Source of the DNA: Lelliottia jeotgali
GTDB taxonomy: Bacteria > Pseudomonadota > Gammaproteobacteria > Enterobacterales > Enterobacteriaceae
Assembly (NCBI GenBank): GCA_002271215.1
Contig: CP018628.1
Span: 1,302,001 to 1,366,000 of the forward strand
Length of the DNA stretch: 64,000 nt
Direction of reading: 5' to 3'
Shown here piece by piece: positions 1 through 9,190 of this stretch. A model generated the notes under the pieces. The model saw only the letters and a program-made list of their open reading frames with translations, did not search any database and was not told the DNA's origin. The translations under genes and the position numbers were made by a program. How positions within the stretch are numbered: position 1 is the stretch's first letter; every line of letters begins with the position of its first letter.

Positions 1-701
1 TCCAGCATCTCGTGGCTGATATTCTCTTTTTTATCGAGATACTTCTGCCAGAAATAGTGCGCGACCGCCATGCCAATAATCGCGGCAATGGAGATTGGCA
101 GCGTAGTTTTAAAGGCAAAGTCGATGAGCGGCATTTCGGCGGCTTTCGCAGCCAGCACCACGTCGCCCGATGTCGGAGAAAGAATAATCGCCGCAGGGGA
201 GGCGCAAATCGCCGCAGCAGCGCCACGGCTAATCCCAACGTTCACCATGACCGGGAACAGGGTTGCCATCAGCAGCACGCCGAGACCGGTAGCGGATGAG
301 ACTGCCAGCGACATCAGGCATGCCACGAAATAGGCGGCAATCATCAGAATGTACGGGGAATTAATATATTGCAGCGGTTTAGAGGCCAGTTTGACGACCA
401 TATCGTTAGCACCGATATGGGTCATATAGGCGGCAAAACCACACAGCATCATAATCATCATACCGAGGTCGCCACCGCGACTCATCAGCAGAATTTTAAT
501 ATATTCCACAATATCGGTGGCGGTATATCCGGTGCTGGTTTCGCTGGCCGGTAACACCTGATGGCCCATTAGCGCGCTAATAATCAGCAGGGTTAAACCC
601 CCGACGAATAATACCCCGGTGGCTGAATAGCCTTTAATGATGTAGCGCGCAACGCCGACAATGACGACCACTCCGATGAGGAGTTCGATAAAGGTAAGCA
701 T
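1..701 (-). CDS. dcuC: Anaerobic C4-dicarboxylate transporter DcuC, N-terminal part
   Basis: Inner-membrane carrier that exports succinate and exchanges C4-dicarboxylates during fermentation. The start codon is at 699-701 and the reading frame stays open to the left edge, so about 233 N-terminal residues are visible and the C-terminal half lies outside. The protein opens with MLTFIELLIGVVVIVGVARY and runs through several hydrophobic spans rich in Gly, Ala and Ile; it matches E. coli DcuC as I remember it almost residue for residue. It is transcribed away from the copper block, and in E. coli its neighbour would be pagP. Truncated only by the window edge. Confidence 0.95.
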   Translation of the reverse strand, partial: MLTFIELLIGVVVIVGVARYIIKGYSATGVLFVGGLTLLIISALMGHQVLPASETSTGYTATDIVEYIKILLMSRGGDLGMMIMMLCGFAAYMTHIGANDMVVKLASKPLQYINSPYILMIAAYFVACLMSLAVSSATGLGVLLMATLFPVMVNVGISRGAAAAICASPAAIILSPTSGDVVLAAKAAEMPLIDFAFKTTLPISIAAIIGMAVAHYFWQKYLDKKENISHEML

Positions 702-1043
702 GGTTTCCCCTGTGCGTGCGCTCCCCAGAGAGCACGGAAAATCAAAAAATAAGAAGTGTGGAAATGTGCCGAATAAATGGGCAGTCATTGATGACTAAAA
801 TCAATAAAACCACTACTAGAACTATCATCGACGATATTTTGCCACCACTGCGTCATTTGTGTCATCACACTATTGACCGTAGCTATGATTATTATATGTC
901 ACTAAGTTGATAATTAATTGTTGTGATATTTGAAGGGTTTTATCAGCGAACAGATAAAGAACGTAAAACTATTTAAATTAGCTTTAATTTCAACACGCGC
1001 TGTTCATATACTCGGTCTCCTTTTGATACCCGACGACGCGAAT
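702..1043. other. Intergenic region between dcuC and the copper block
   Basis: This AT-rich gap of about 340 bp must hold the divergent promoters of dcuC (leftward) and the copper-efflux genes (rightward). I see no CusR-type palindrome and no CueR-type MerR operator. An in-frame upstream extension of the following ORF (from 930) has no ribosome-binding site and is probably untranslated leader. Confidence 0.5.
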
Positions 1044-1445
1044 ATGCATGCCAGCTGGACTTACCGCCTGCGCTTTCTGAAAAAACATCTGCTGATGTTT
1101 TTGCTCGCGTTTGGCTGGCTGCTGATCCAGAGCCAGGTCGCGGTGGCGTCTCATGACTGCTCCCTGAGCCCGCGCGGCGAAAGTGCCATGATCCAGCATA
1201 TGGATATGATGGACACGCCGCAGCATCACCAACTCAGCACTATTTCTCCCCTGTGTGAAAAACACTGCGTGCCGGATCAGGTGCAAAAAGATCCTGCTCA
1301 GCCGCAGCTGGTCGCTATTCCGGCGGCCATGACGATCACCTTAAATACGCCGTCGTGCAGCGAAGTCGCGCATTCGGCATGGTCCCTGAGCCCTCCCGCA
1401 GCAGGGCCGCCGGCAACGATTCGTTTTTGCCGGTTCCGGGAATAA
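1044..1445 (+). CDS. Small exported Cys/His/Met-rich protein, first gene of the copper block (CopL/DUF2946-like)
   Basis: A 133-residue product if translated from the ATG at 1044; the frame is open from 930, but the signal-peptide-like start fits 1044 better. Residues about 11-35 form a basic-then-hydrophobic export signal ending in VAVA. The mature part has Cys39, a Met/His cluster at 49-62 (MIQHMDMM then HH), a C-x3-C pair at 71-75 and a C-terminal PPATIRFCRF motif. Such composition suggests Cu(I)/Ag(I) binding. It lies 55 bp upstream of the cusF-like gene on the same strand. Small Cys/His/Met-rich leader proteins (CopL, DUF2946) occur at the head of other copper operons; assignment to that group is inference from composition and position. 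Confidence 0.6.
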   Translation: MHASWTYRLRFLKKHLLMFLLAFGWLLIQSQVAVASHDCSLSPRGESAMIQHMDMMDTPQHHQLSTISPLCEKHCVPDQVQKDPAQPQLVAIPAAMTITLNTPSCSEVAHSAWSLSPPAAGPPATIRFCRFRE

Positions 1446-1500
1446 CTCTCTGTTAATTCGTTGAATTTATTTTTCATTTACGATTAACAGGAGTTTTATC

Positions 1501-1809
1501 ATGCGTGCATTTTTTGTTTCTGCGCTTACGGGCGTACTGCTTTCCCTTTCTTCTCTTTCTGTTCAAGCTACCGAGCCGTCCTCTGCGCAGCAGTGGCAAG
1601 GCCAGGGCGTGGTTCAGGAAGTCTCTCCGCCACAAATTATCCTGCAACATCAGGCGATTCCCGAGCTGAACTGGCCCGCAATGACCATGCCCTTTGTACT
1701 GGCGAAAAGCGCGGATACTGCCTCGGTGAAAGTGGGCGATCGCGTCACCTTTACGCTCGAACGAGCGGGTGACGGATTCCAGATTATCTCGCTGACGCCG
1801 CTGCACTAA
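1501..1809 (+). CDS. cusF: Periplasmic Cu(I)/Ag(I)-binding chaperone CusF-like
   Basis: A 102-residue protein with a signal peptide (about residues 1-23) and one small OB-fold metal-binding domain. The four residues that bind Cu(I) or Ag(I) in E. coli CusF are present with identical spacing: His50, Trp58, Met61 and Met63 (motif NWPAMTMPF). CusF delivers metal to CusB and CusA for efflux across both membranes. The start is preceded by an AGGAG site at about 1490. It lies 11 bp before the outer-membrane channel gene, giving an order F-C-B-A instead of the C-F-B-A of E. coli. Confidence 0.9.
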   Translation: MRAFFVSALTGVLLSLSSLSVQATEPSSAQQWQGQGVVQEVSPPQIILQHQAIPELNWPAMTMPFVLAKSADTASVKVGDRVTFTLERAGDGFQIISLTPLH

Positions 1810-1820
1810 GGGAGCACACC

Positions 1821-3077
1821 ATGAAACCACAAACACTGAGCCTCTGGCTCGGTGGGGTGCTGCTCGGCTTTTTAAGCTCAGCGGTTCAGGCGCAGCCCTG
1901 GACGCTTGCGCAAACCCTGACCGAAGCCCAGCGCTATTCCGCCGAACTTTCTGCCAGCCGTAATGAGGCGCAGGCCCTGGATATGATGGCGGATTCTGCC
2001 ACGCAACTTCCCGATCCTAAGCTCAAATTTGGCATCGAAAACGTGCCAGTTCAGGGCAGTAATGACCAGCGTTTTACCCGCGAAGGGATGACGATGCAGC
2101 GCATTGGCATTATGCAAAGCTATGTGAGTGCTGAAAAACGGGAGCGTAAATCGCAGACGTTACAGGCGCAAGCGCGCGGGGTGGAGGCGAAATCCGAGAC
2201 CATTCGCGCCGCGCTTCAGCGTGATACGGCCCAGGCGTGGCTCGATTTGGCTTTATCAACTCAGGCGCTGGATGCAGCTAAAAAACTGGTGAACGAAACG
2301 GAACGCCAGCAGGGTGCGCAAAAAGCCAGTGTTGGCGCGGGAAGTGCGGCGCCGGATAGTGTGCTATCGCTGCAAATGACCCTGAGCGCGATGCGCGACA
2401 AAGTCACCCTGGCGACACGGGATGTTCAGCTGGCGCAAAGCCGTCTGTTCCAGCTCACCGGGCAATCCATCACCGAGGTGCAAGGCCCGCTGCCGCGCTA
2501 TCAGCGCTTGCCCGCCGATGAGAAAACGCTGGAGGAGGCGATTGTCCGCCACCCGGAAGTAGAAGCCGCACAGCGAGAATCGGAAACGGCGAAAGCGCGA
2601 TCGGCACAGTCAGCGGTCGCAGCCATTCCCGACGTCGATGTGGAAGTGTTCTATTCCCATCGCGCTGAAGGGTATGACGATATGGCCGGGGTGATGTTTA
2701 CCGTGGATCTGCCGTTATTCCAGTCGCGCAGGCAGGACAAAGATTACGCCGCCGACGTGTCGCGCTCGATGCAGGCGGTGGATCAACTGACGTTGATTCA
2801 GCGCGAGCATGTCGCACAAGTGCAGTCGCTGGTGGCGCAATATCAGGCCGCCCAGACTCTGTGGCAGCGCCAGCGCGATGACATCTTGCCGCTCCAGCAT
2901 AAACGGCTGGACGTGCTCGCCGCACAGTACCGAGCCGGGCAGTCGGAGCTTCCGGCGCTTCTTGAGGCGCGTCGCAGCGTGCTCGACACCGAACTGGCAG
3001 CAAACCAGGCCGAGCGCGAAATGGCGCGGACCTGGGCGGCCATTCAATGGCTTTCCCCGCAGGAAATCACACAATGA
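1821..3077 (+). CDS. cusC: TolC-family outer-membrane channel of the copper/silver efflux system
   Basis: A 418-residue outer-membrane efflux protein with a signal peptide cleaved near AVQA at residue 24. There is no lipobox cysteine, unlike E. coli CusC, which is a lipoprotein. The body shows the long Ala/Gln-rich helical repeats of the TolC fold, with DPKLKFGIENVP near residue 65. It would form the exit duct for the CusBA complex. The stop codon overlaps the cusB start (ATGA at 3074). By length and the missing lipobox it may be closer to CzcC-type channels than to E. coli CusC, so the symbol is by role. Confidence 0.82.
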   Translation: MKPQTLSLWLGGVLLGFLSSAVQAQPWTLAQTLTEAQRYSAELSASRNEAQALDMMADSATQLPDPKLKFGIENVPVQGSNDQRFTREGMTMQRIGIMQSYVSAEKRERKSQTLQAQARGVEAKSETIRAALQRDTAQAWLDLALSTQALDAAKKLVNETERQQGAQKASVGAGSAAPDSVLSLQMTLSAMRDKVTLATRDVQLAQSRLFQLTGQSITEVQGPLPRYQRLPADEKTLEEAIVRHPEVEAAQRESETAKARSAQSAVAAIPDVDVEVFYSHRAEGYDDMAGVMFTVDLPLFQSRRQDKDYAADVSRSMQAVDQLTLIQREHVAQVQSLVAQYQAAQTLWQRQRDDILPLQHKRLDVLAAQYRAGQSELPALLEARRSVLDTELAANQAEREMARTWAAIQWLSPQEITQ

Positions 3078-4279
3078 AAACACTCACCCTTAGCGCGATC
3101 GCGCTGGCCGTGCTGCTGGCGGCAGGCGGCGGCTATTATTTTGGCCAGCATCAGAATCATGTTGCTTCCGACGCAGCCAAACCCGCCGAACGCAAAGTGC
3201 TCTACTGGTACGACCCCATGATGCCTGGCCAGCGTTTTGATAAACCGGGCAAATCACCCTTTATGGATATGGAGCTGGTTCCGCGCTACGCCGATGAGGA
3301 AAAAGCGGCGGCAGGCGTGGCGATTAGCACGCAGCAGCAGCAAAACCTCGGGATGAAAACAGCCCGCGTTGAGAAGCGGCAGCTCGCGCAATCTTTTTCC
3401 TCTTATGCGACGGTATCGATTAATGAACGCAGTCTGACCAGCTATCCGGCGCCTGCCGCAGGAGTGATCGCCAAACTGTACGTTCGCGCTCAGCAGCAGC
3501 AGGTCAAAGCCGGTGAGCCGCTGGCAGAGATTTGGGTTCCGCAATGGACAACCGCGCAGCAGGAATATCTGGCCGTGCGTCAGCTGGGTGACGCGACGCT
3601 CACCCGCGCGGCGCGCGAGCGACTGGCGTTGCAATTTATGCCGGAAGAGATCATTCGCGGCGTCGAGCGTAGCGGCAAACCGCAAACCCGACTGACGCTG
3701 CGAGCCGAACGCGCTGGATATGTCGTTAAACTGGATGCCAGGGAAGGGGCGCAAGTGGCGGCCACTGCGCCGCTGTTTGACATCGCCGCGCTGGATACGG
3801 TTTGGCTGGTGGTGGATTATCCGCAAACGCAGGCGCAATCGCTTATCGCAGGCAGTGACATGATCGCCACTTCCGAAAGCTGGCCGGGGATACGTTTTCA
3901 CGGAAAAGTCAGCGAACTGTTACCGCAGATGGAAACCACCACGCGTACGCTCCAGGCGCGCATCGTGCTGGACAACCCGGATAACAAACTGAAGCCAGGC
4001 ATGTTCCTGAATGTGTCTCGTGCAGAACCAACGCGTGGAGCGGCAGTGCTCGCCGTTCCGGAAGAGGCGGTTATCAATAGCGGCGAATCTCAGCGGGTAC
4101 TGCTGGCAACAGGCGACGGCTATTTCCGTCCGGTTAACGTGACGACGGGGGCCACCGCCGGGGGCTGGACTGAAATCACCACGGGCGTGAAAGAGGGCGA
4201 TAACGTTGTCACCTCAGGGCAATTCCTGATCGATTCGGAAGCTAGCCTGCGCAGCGCGCTGCCGGAGGTGACGCAATGA
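3074..4279 (+). CDS. cusB: Membrane-fusion protein CusB, copper/silver efflux adaptor
   Basis: A periplasmic adaptor of 401 residues linking the RND pump to the outer-membrane channel. I place the start at 3074, where ATGA overlaps the preceding stop; an earlier in-frame start at 3047 would lie inside the upstream gene. A membrane anchor (residues 4-24) is followed by the YWYDPM and FMDMELVP motifs, so the three methionines that take metal from CusF in E. coli are at the same numbers (Met49, Met64, Met66). The barrel-sandwich and beta-barrel regions follow. It overlaps cusA by four bases. Confidence 0.93.
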   Translation: MKTLTLSAIALAVLLAAGGGYYFGQHQNHVASDAAKPAERKVLYWYDPMMPGQRFDKPGKSPFMDMELVPRYADEEKAAAGVAISTQQQQNLGMKTARVEKRQLAQSFSSYATVSINERSLTSYPAPAAGVIAKLYVRAQQQQVKAGEPLAEIWVPQWTTAQQEYLAVRQLGDATLTRAARERLALQFMPEEIIRGVERSGKPQTRLTLRAERAGYVVKLDAREGAQVAATAPLFDIAALDTVWLVVDYPQTQAQSLIAGSDMIATSESWPGIRFHGKVSELLPQMETTTRTLQARIVLDNPDNKLKPGMFLNVSRAEPTRGAAVLAVPEEAVINSGESQRVLLATGDGYFRPVNVTTGATAGGWTEITTGVKEGDNVVTSGQFLIDSEASLRSALPEVTQ

Positions 4280-7200
4280 TTGCCGCTGTGATTCGTGCTT
4301 CGCTGCGTAACCGGCTGTTAGTCATTCTCGCAGCAGTGATTATGGCAGGCTGGGGCTGGTGGGCAATGCAACGAGCACCTCTGGATGCGCTGCCTGATTT
4401 GTCTGACGTGCAGGTGATCGTCAAAGCCAGTTATCCCGGTAAAGCACCGCAGGTGATTGAAGATCAGGTCACGTGGCCGCTGACCACCTCGATGCTCTCT
4501 GTGCCAGGCGCAAAAACCGTGCGCGGCTTTTCAATGTTTGGCGATGCGTATGTCTATGTGCTGTTTGAAGATGGTACCGACTTGTACTGGGCGCGTTCCA
4601 GAGTGCTGGAGTATTTAAGCCAGGTTCAGTCGCAATTACCGACTGGGGTGAAAGTCTCGCTGGGACCGGACGCCACAGGCGTGGGCTGGATTTATGAATA
4701 TGCATTGATCGACAAAACAGGCAAGCACAGCCTGGCGGATTTACGGGCGCTTCAGGACTGGACGTTAAAGTTTGAACTGAAGACCGTGCCAAACGTCTCG
4801 GAGGTCGCCAGCATTGGCGGAATGGTGCGCCAGTATCAGATTGTGGTATCGCCTGAGAAAATGCGCGCCCTGAATATCACGCATGGACAGGTCGTGAGTG
4901 CGGTTCAGGCGGCCAATAAAGAGAGTGGCGGCGCCTTGCTGGAGATGGGCGAGGCAGAATACATGGTGCGCACCACTGGCTATTTACGCTCGCTTGATGA
5001 TTTTCGCAACGTGGTGCTCACCTCGCGCGACGGTAAACCCGTGTTGCTAAGTGATGTCGCTACGGTGAACTACGGTCCCGAAATCCGTCGCGGCGTGGCT
5101 GAACTGAACGGCGAAGGTGAAGTGGCCGGCGGCGTGGTAGTGATGCGCTACGGGCAGAACGCGCTGGAAACTATTCATGCAGTGAAAGACAAACTCCAGG
5201 CGCTGCAAAAAACGCTGCCGGAAGGGGTAGAAATTGTTCCGGTATACGATCGCTCAACGCTGATTGAAGATTCGGTCAAAACCCTCACCCACAAGCTGCT
5301 GGAAGAGTTTGCAGTGGTGGTGCTGGTGTGTGCGTTATTCCTCTTCCATTTCCGCTCGGCGCTGGTGGCGATCGTCTCGCTGCCGCTGGGGATTTTGGGC
5401 GCGTTTGTGGTGATGCACTATCAGGGTATCAACGCGAATATCATGTCGCTCGGCGGGATTGCGATTGCTATCGGGGCGATGGTGGACGCCGCGATTGTAA
5501 TGATTGAAAACATGCACAAAGTGCTGGAGCAGTGGCGGCATGAGCATTCGGGTCAAGAGCCGTCGTCAGGCGACTACTGGCACCTGGCTGAGCGCGCGGC
5601 GGTCGAAGTGGGTCCGGCTCTTTTTTGCAGTCTGCTGATCATAACGCTGTCGTTTATTCCGGTCTTCTCCCTCGAAGCGCAGGAAGGGCGGATGTTCTCG
5701 CCGCTGGCTTTCACCAAATCCTGGTCGATGGCGATGGCCGCAGGGATCGGGATTACGTTGATTCCGGTGCTGATGGGCTATTTCATTCGCGGCAAAATCC
5801 CGGATGAGAAAGCGAACCCTATCAACCGTTTTTTGATTCGACTGTATGAACCGCTACTGAAAAAAGTGCTGACGTTCCCAAAAACCACACTGGCACTGGC
5901 GCTGGCGCTTTTACTGGTGACATTGTGGCCGCTCAGCCGGTTGGGCAGCGAATTTATGCCGCCGCTGGACGAGGGCGACTTGCTGTATATGCCATCGACG
6001 CTGCCGGGGATTTCGGCGCGTGAAGCCAGCCGTCTGCTGCAACAAACCGATCGTCTCATCAAAAGCGTTCCAGAAGTCGCCAGCGTATTTGGCAAAGCGG
6101 GACGGGCTGAAACGGCTACCGATCCTGCCCCCCTCACGATGGTTGAAACCACCATTCACTTCAAACCACGAGACCAGTGGCGACCGGGCATGACGCCCGA
6201 AAAGCTGGTGGATGAGCTGGATAAAACCGTCTCGGTTCCTGGCATTGCCAACGTGTGGGTGCCACCGATTCGCAACCGTCTGGACATGCTGGCAACGGGG
6301 ATTAAAAGCCCGATTGGCATCAAGGTGAACGGCAACAACATTGGCGATATCGAGCGCGTTGCCGCGCAGATTGAATCGATTGTGAAAGAGGTGCCAGGTG
6401 TGACCTCCGCGCTGGCTGAACGGCTGGCGGGTGGGCGCTACGTCGATATTCGTATCGACCGGCAGAAAGCGGCGCGTTATGGCGTTTCTGTCGATGAGCT
6501 GCAAAGCATGGTGTCTACGCTTGTGGGCGGTGACAATATTGGCGAGGTAATCCAGGGGCGCGAGCGCTATCCGATTAACGTGCGTTACCCCCGCGACCTG
6601 CGAGAAAACGTCGATAAACTGCGGGTGTTGCCGGTGGTAACCGCGAACGGCGGGCAAATTGCGCTGGGCGAGCTGGCGGATATTGTGATAACTGAAGGGC
6701 CGCCGATGCTGAAAAGCGAAAATGCCCGACTCTCCAACTGGATTTATGTCGATTTGCGCGGGCGGGATTTGAAATCGGCGGTGGAGGAAATGCAACAAAG
6801 AGTTGCCGAAAAGGTCACATTGCCGCAGGGCGTTTCGCTCGCGTGGTCAGGGCAATTTGAATATCTGGAGCGTGCGACGGAAAAACTGAAAGTGGTTCTG
6901 CCGGTAACGCTAATGATTATCTTTATATTACTGTGGCTGACGTTTAAACGCGTTTCAGATGTCTTATTAATTATGGGGACATTACCTTTCGCACTTATTG
7001 GCGGCGTCTGGTTACTGTGGCTGCTGGGATATAATCTTTCTGTCGCAGGTGCTGTTGGGTTTATTGCGCTCGCAGGCGTTGCCGCTGAGTTTGGCGTTAT
7101 TATGGTGCTGTATCTTAATCAGGCGCTGGATAAGTATCCCGGCGGCGGAAACACTCAGTTGATGCGGGCTATCCACGAAGGCGCGGTGCTGCGCGTGCGT

Positions 7201-7380
7201 CCAAAAGTGATGACAGTGGCGACGATCATGGCGGGATTGCTGCCTATCATGTGGGGAGGTGGCAGCGGTTCGGAGGTGATGCAACGCATCGCAGCCCCGA
7301 TGATCGGCGGGATGATAACGGCGCCGTTATTGTCGATGCTGGTTATTCCTGCTTTGTATAAATTGTTACATAAACGTTAA
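4276..7380 (+). CDS. cusA: Heavy-metal RND efflux pump CusA
   Basis: A proton-driven inner-membrane pump of 1034 residues that exports Cu(I)/Ag(I). The heavy-metal-efflux signature [15 protein letters not shown] lies in the fourth membrane segment near residue 405. The three-methionine relay site is intact: Met572 (YMPSTLP), Met622 (PLTMVET) and Met671 (RLDMLATG), one residue off the E. coli numbers. Two blocks of transmembrane helices (about 335-520 and 870-1030) flank periplasmic porter domains. The ATGA start overlaps cusB, so F, C, B and A should be cotranscribed. No cusRS-like two-component genes are nearby. Confidence 0.95.
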   Translation: MIAAVIRASLRNRLLVILAAVIMAGWGWWAMQRAPLDALPDLSDVQVIVKASYPGKAPQVIEDQVTWPLTTSMLSVPGAKTVRGFSMFGDAYVYVLFEDGTDLYWARSRVLEYLSQVQSQLPTGVKVSLGPDATGVGWIYEYALIDKTGKHSLADLRALQDWTLKFELKTVPNVSEVASIGGMVRQYQIVVSPEKMRALNITHGQVVSAVQAANKESGGALLEMGEAEYMVRTTGYLRSLDDFRNVVLTSRDGKPVLLSDVATVNYGPEIRRGVAELNGEGEVAGGVVVMRYGQNALETIHAVKDKLQALQKTLPEGVEIVPVYDRSTLIEDSVKTLTHKLLEEFAVVVLVCALFLFHFRSALVAIVSLPLGILGAFVVMHYQGINANIMSLGGIAIAIGAMVDAAIVMIENMHKVLEQWRHEHSGQEPSSGDYWHLAERAAVEVGPALFCSLLIITLSFIPVFSLEAQEGRMFSPLAFTKSWSMAMAAGIGITLIPVLMGYFIRGKIPDEKANPINRFLIRLYEPLLKKVLTFPKTTLALALALLLVTLWPLSRLGSEFMPPLDEGDLLYMPSTLPGISAREASRLLQQTDRLIKSVPEVASVFGKAGRAETATDPAPLTMVETTIHFKPRDQWRPGMTPEKLVDELDKTVSVPGIANVWVPPIRNRLDMLATGIKSPIGIKVNGNNIGDIERVAAQIESIVKEVPGVTSALAERLAGGRYVDIRIDRQKAARYGVSVDELQSMVSTLVGGDNIGEVIQGRERYPINVRYPRDLRENVDKLRVLPVVTANGGQIALGELADIVITEGPPMLKSENARLSNWIYVDLRGRDLKSAVEEMQQRVAEKVTLPQGVSLAWSGQFEYLERATEKLKVVLPVTLMIIFILLWLTFKRVSDVLLIMGTLPFALIGGVWLLWLLGYNLSVAGAVGFIALAGVAAEFGVIMVLYLNQALDKYPGGGNTQLMRAIHEGAVLRVRPKVMTVATIMAGLLPIMWGGGSGSEVMQRIAAPMIGGMITAPLLSMLVIPALYKLLHKR

Positions 7381-7387
7381 GTTGTGT

Positions 7388-7414
7388 ATGCGCCTCGCCT
7401 ATATTGAGGCGCAT
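7388..7414 (+). terminator. Perfect inverted repeat after cusA, possible terminator
   Basis: Nine-base arms ATGCGCCTC and GAGGCGCAT pair around a nine-base loop, 7 bp after the cusA stop codon. There is no clear run of T afterwards, so it may protect the 3' end of the mRNA instead of, or as well as, terminating. Confidence 0.5.
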
Positions 7415-7542
7415 CCTTACCGTTCAGTAGGAATATTCCCATTTTGAAAGTAAATAATTCGGAATAAAACCGATTTTATTAAGTCTTCATTTAATTAAAA
7501 TTTGTTAAGATCGCCCCGAATACAAAAAATGGTAATCTCATT

Positions 7543-8118
7543 GTGACGGTAAGAAATAATATTTATTTAGTGTTGTTGTTTATTTTGGGGCAACTGGCGT
7601 TGTCGTCTTCGGCAATGGCAGAAGAGAATGCAGCAGGCAAAGGCTGGTTTTCAACGTTCACCGATAACGTGGCGCAAACCTGGAATGAACCAGAGCATTA
7701 CGACCTCTATGTTCCGGCAATCACTTGGCATGCACGCTTTGCCTACGACAAAGAGAAAACGGACCGTTACAACGAACGCCCGTGGGGTGCCGGTTTCGGT
7801 CAATCCCGTTGGGATGAAGAGGGTAACTGGCACGGTCTTTACCTGATGGCGTTTAAAGACTCCTACAACAAATGGGAGCCGATTGGCGGTTACGGCTGGG
7901 AGAAAACCTGGCGTCCGCTGGCGGATGATAATTTCCATCTGGGTCTGGGATACACGGCAGGGTTCACGGCGCGTGATAACTGGAAGTACATCCCGATCCC
8001 GGTGCTGTTACCGCTGGCCTCGATTGGCTATGGCCCGGCGACATTCCAGATGACCTACATTCCGGGCACTTACAATAACGGAAACGTTTACTTTGCCTGG
8101 ATGCGCTTTCAGTTTTAA
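7543..8118 (+). CDS. pagP: Lipid A palmitoyltransferase PagP
   Basis: Outer-membrane beta-barrel enzyme that moves a palmitate chain from phospholipid to lipid A, giving resistance to cationic peptides. The ORF begins with GTG at 7543 and gives 191 residues; a signal peptide ends at SAMA near residue 27. Catalytic residues are visible in the motifs TWHARFAYD (His) and AFKDSYNKW (Asp-Ser). The C-terminal strand ends in YFAWMRFQF with a terminal Phe for barrel insertion. In E. coli it adjoins dcuC; here the copper block has come between them. PhoPQ control is expected from the family, but I could not identify a convincing PhoP box. Confidence 0.95.
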   Translation: MTVRNNIYLVLLFILGQLALSSSAMAEENAAGKGWFSTFTDNVAQTWNEPEHYDLYVPAITWHARFAYDKEKTDRYNERPWGAGFGQSRWDEEGNWHGLYLMAFKDSYNKWEPIGGYGWEKTWRPLADDNFHLGLGYTAGFTARDNWKYIPIPVLLPLASIGYGPATFQMTYIPGTYNNGNVYFAWMRFQF

Positions 8119-8308
8119 CTGAAAAACGGCGCCTGACTGGCTGAAAAATACACGTTATTTGTGTCAAAAAGAATAAAAAGCCAGCCGATAAAATTAACGC
8201 GACTTTTGTCACTTTTTGATAAAGAACCGCTGGACAAAACGCCCCACAATTGTTGTACTGATACCCGACACAGCATTTGTGTCCATTTTTCATGTAAAGG
8301 TAATTTTG

Positions 8309-8518
8309 ATGTCTAAGATTAAAGGTAACGTTAAGTGGTTTAATGAGTCCAAAGGATTCGGTTTCATTACTCCGGAAGATGGCAGCAAAGATGTGTTCGT
8401 ACACTTCTCTGCAATCCAGACTAATGGTTTCAAAACCCTGGCTGAAGGCCAGCGCGTTGAGTTCGAAATCACTAACGGTGCCAAAGGTCCTTCTGCTGCT
8501 AACGTAACTGCTCTGTAA
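8309..8518 (+). CDS. cspE: Cold-shock-family RNA chaperone CspE
   Basis: A 69-residue single cold-shock domain that binds single-stranded RNA and DNA and has transcription antitermination activity. RNP1 (KGFGFI) and RNP2 (VFVHF) are intact. I choose ATG 8309 because the product then has exactly the CspE length; the frame is open further upstream but lacks a ribosome-binding site. It differs from my memory of E. coli CspE by about one residue. A leader of nearly 190 bp separates it from pagP and contains a small GACACA/TGTGTC stem at 8267-8283. A strong terminator follows. Confidence 0.97.
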   Translation: MSKIKGNVKWFNESKGFGFITPEDGSKDVFVHFSAIQTNGFKTLAEGQRVEFEITNGAKGPSAANVTAL

Positions 8519-8542
8519 TTCGAGCCGTTCAGCAAGAACTTC

Positions 8543-8571
8543 AAAACCCGCTCATTGAGCGGGTTTTTTTT
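8543..8571 (+). terminator. Rho-independent terminator of cspE
   Basis: The arms AACCCGCTC and GAGCGGGTT pair around a two-base loop and are followed by a run of T, 25 bp after the cspE stop. On the other strand it begins with A-rich sequence and may also stop transcripts arriving from crcB. Confidence 0.93.
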
Positions 8572-8584
8572 GGCTTTTTTTCAG

Positions 8585-8668
8585 CTAAAACAGATAGATT
8601 TTCAGGAAGCTGGCGACGATAAGTACGCTCAGTAACACCATGCCTGCGCTCATCACTTTATCTTTCAT
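8585..8668 (-). CDS. Predicted 27-residue single-span membrane small protein
   Basis: A minus-strand ORF of 27 codons with ATG at 8666-8668 and TAG at 8585-8587. The product has a short charged N-terminus (MKDKVMS), a hydrophobic helix of about 17 residues, then KIYLF. An AGGGGTGAT ribosome-binding site sits six bases before the ATG, which supports real translation. It lies 71 bp downstream of crcB on the same strand and converges on cspE. A hairpin just upstream (8679-8698) abuts the ribosome-binding site. I do not recognise the family. The length is typical of the small membrane proteins of enterobacteria, many of which bind a larger membrane partner; no function is assigned. Confidence 0.6.
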   Translation of the reverse strand: MKDKVMSAGMVLLSVLIVASFLKIYLF

Positions 8669-8678
8669 TTGATCACCC

Positions 8679-8698
8679 CTGGTCGGTTTGTCGACCAG
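8679..8698 (-). promoter_or_regulatory. Hairpin next to the ribosome-binding site of the 27-codon ORF
   Basis: Seven-base perfect arms CTGGTCG and CGACCAG pair around a six-base loop. On the minus strand the 3' arm runs directly into the AGGGGTGAT ribosome-binding site, and outer CAC/GTG bases can extend pairing into it. The structure could limit ribosome access or separate translation of this ORF from crcB. Confidence 0.45.
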
Positions 8699-8739
8699 AG
8701 TGACAGAGAAAAATTAAGCTAACATTAATGTGCCTGCGC

Positions 8740-9123
8740 TTAGTGCGCGCTGGCGGCAGAAAATAACCAAAATGCGAGCGCGGTCATTGCAAACGAACCG
8801 AGCATATTGACAGCGATGTTGGTCAGCGCCCAGCCAAAACGCCCGTCCTGGAACAGGAATACCACTTCGGCAGAGAAGGTGGAAAACGTTGTTAAGCCGC
8901 CGCAAAAACCGGTGGTAATCAGTACCTTCCAGACGGGGTCAATATTGGTCATTCGGTTAAACCATGCCAGCCCCATACCAATAATAAATGCGCCAATCAG
9001 GTTGGCGGCAAGCGTTCCGATGGGAATGGCCTGATGCATAGGATTAAAACGCATGCTGAGAAACCATCGTGCAACGCTTCCGGTGCCGCCACCAATAAAC
9101 ACGGCTAAAAGGAGTTGTACCAC
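8740..9123 (-). CDS. crcB: Fluoride channel CrcB (Fluc)
   Basis: Small inner-membrane protein that forms a dual-topology dimeric channel exporting toxic fluoride. It has 127 residues with four membrane helices and the family motifs [10 protein letters not shown] near the start and [13 protein letters not shown] in helix three. I choose the GTG at 9121-9123 over the TTG at 9129 because an AGGA site lies seven bases before the GTG but abuts the TTG; this also gives the E. coli length. Divergent from ybeM with about 70 bp between starts. I saw no fluoride riboswitch upstream. Confidence 0.93.
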   Translation of the reverse strand: MVQLLLAVFIGGGTGSVARWFLSMRFNPMHQAIPIGTLAANLIGAFIIGMGLAWFNRMTNIDPVWKVLITTGFCGGLTTFSTFSAEVVFLFQDGRFGWALTNIAVNMLGSFAMTALAFWLFSAASAH

Positions 9124-9190
9124 TTGCAATTCCTGCTGTTTGATTGAGTCAGAATAGAGAGTGTATCGCTAACTGAAGTAAGGGGAAAAT

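Noticed and set aside
787..803. TTGAT and ATCAA motifs upstream of dcuC resembling an FNR site
   Set aside because: The half-sites are seven bases apart instead of four, so this is not a proper FNR box, although dcuC is FNR-dependent in E. coli.
930..1043. N-terminal extension of the first copper-block protein
   Set aside because: No ribosome-binding site before 930, and the signal peptide-like sequence begins after the ATG at 1044.
7480..7512. Possible PhoP box upstream of pagP (direct repeats with 11-bp period)
   Set aside because: The repeats are AT-rich and neither hexamer matches GGTTTA/TGTTTA well; composition alone could explain them.
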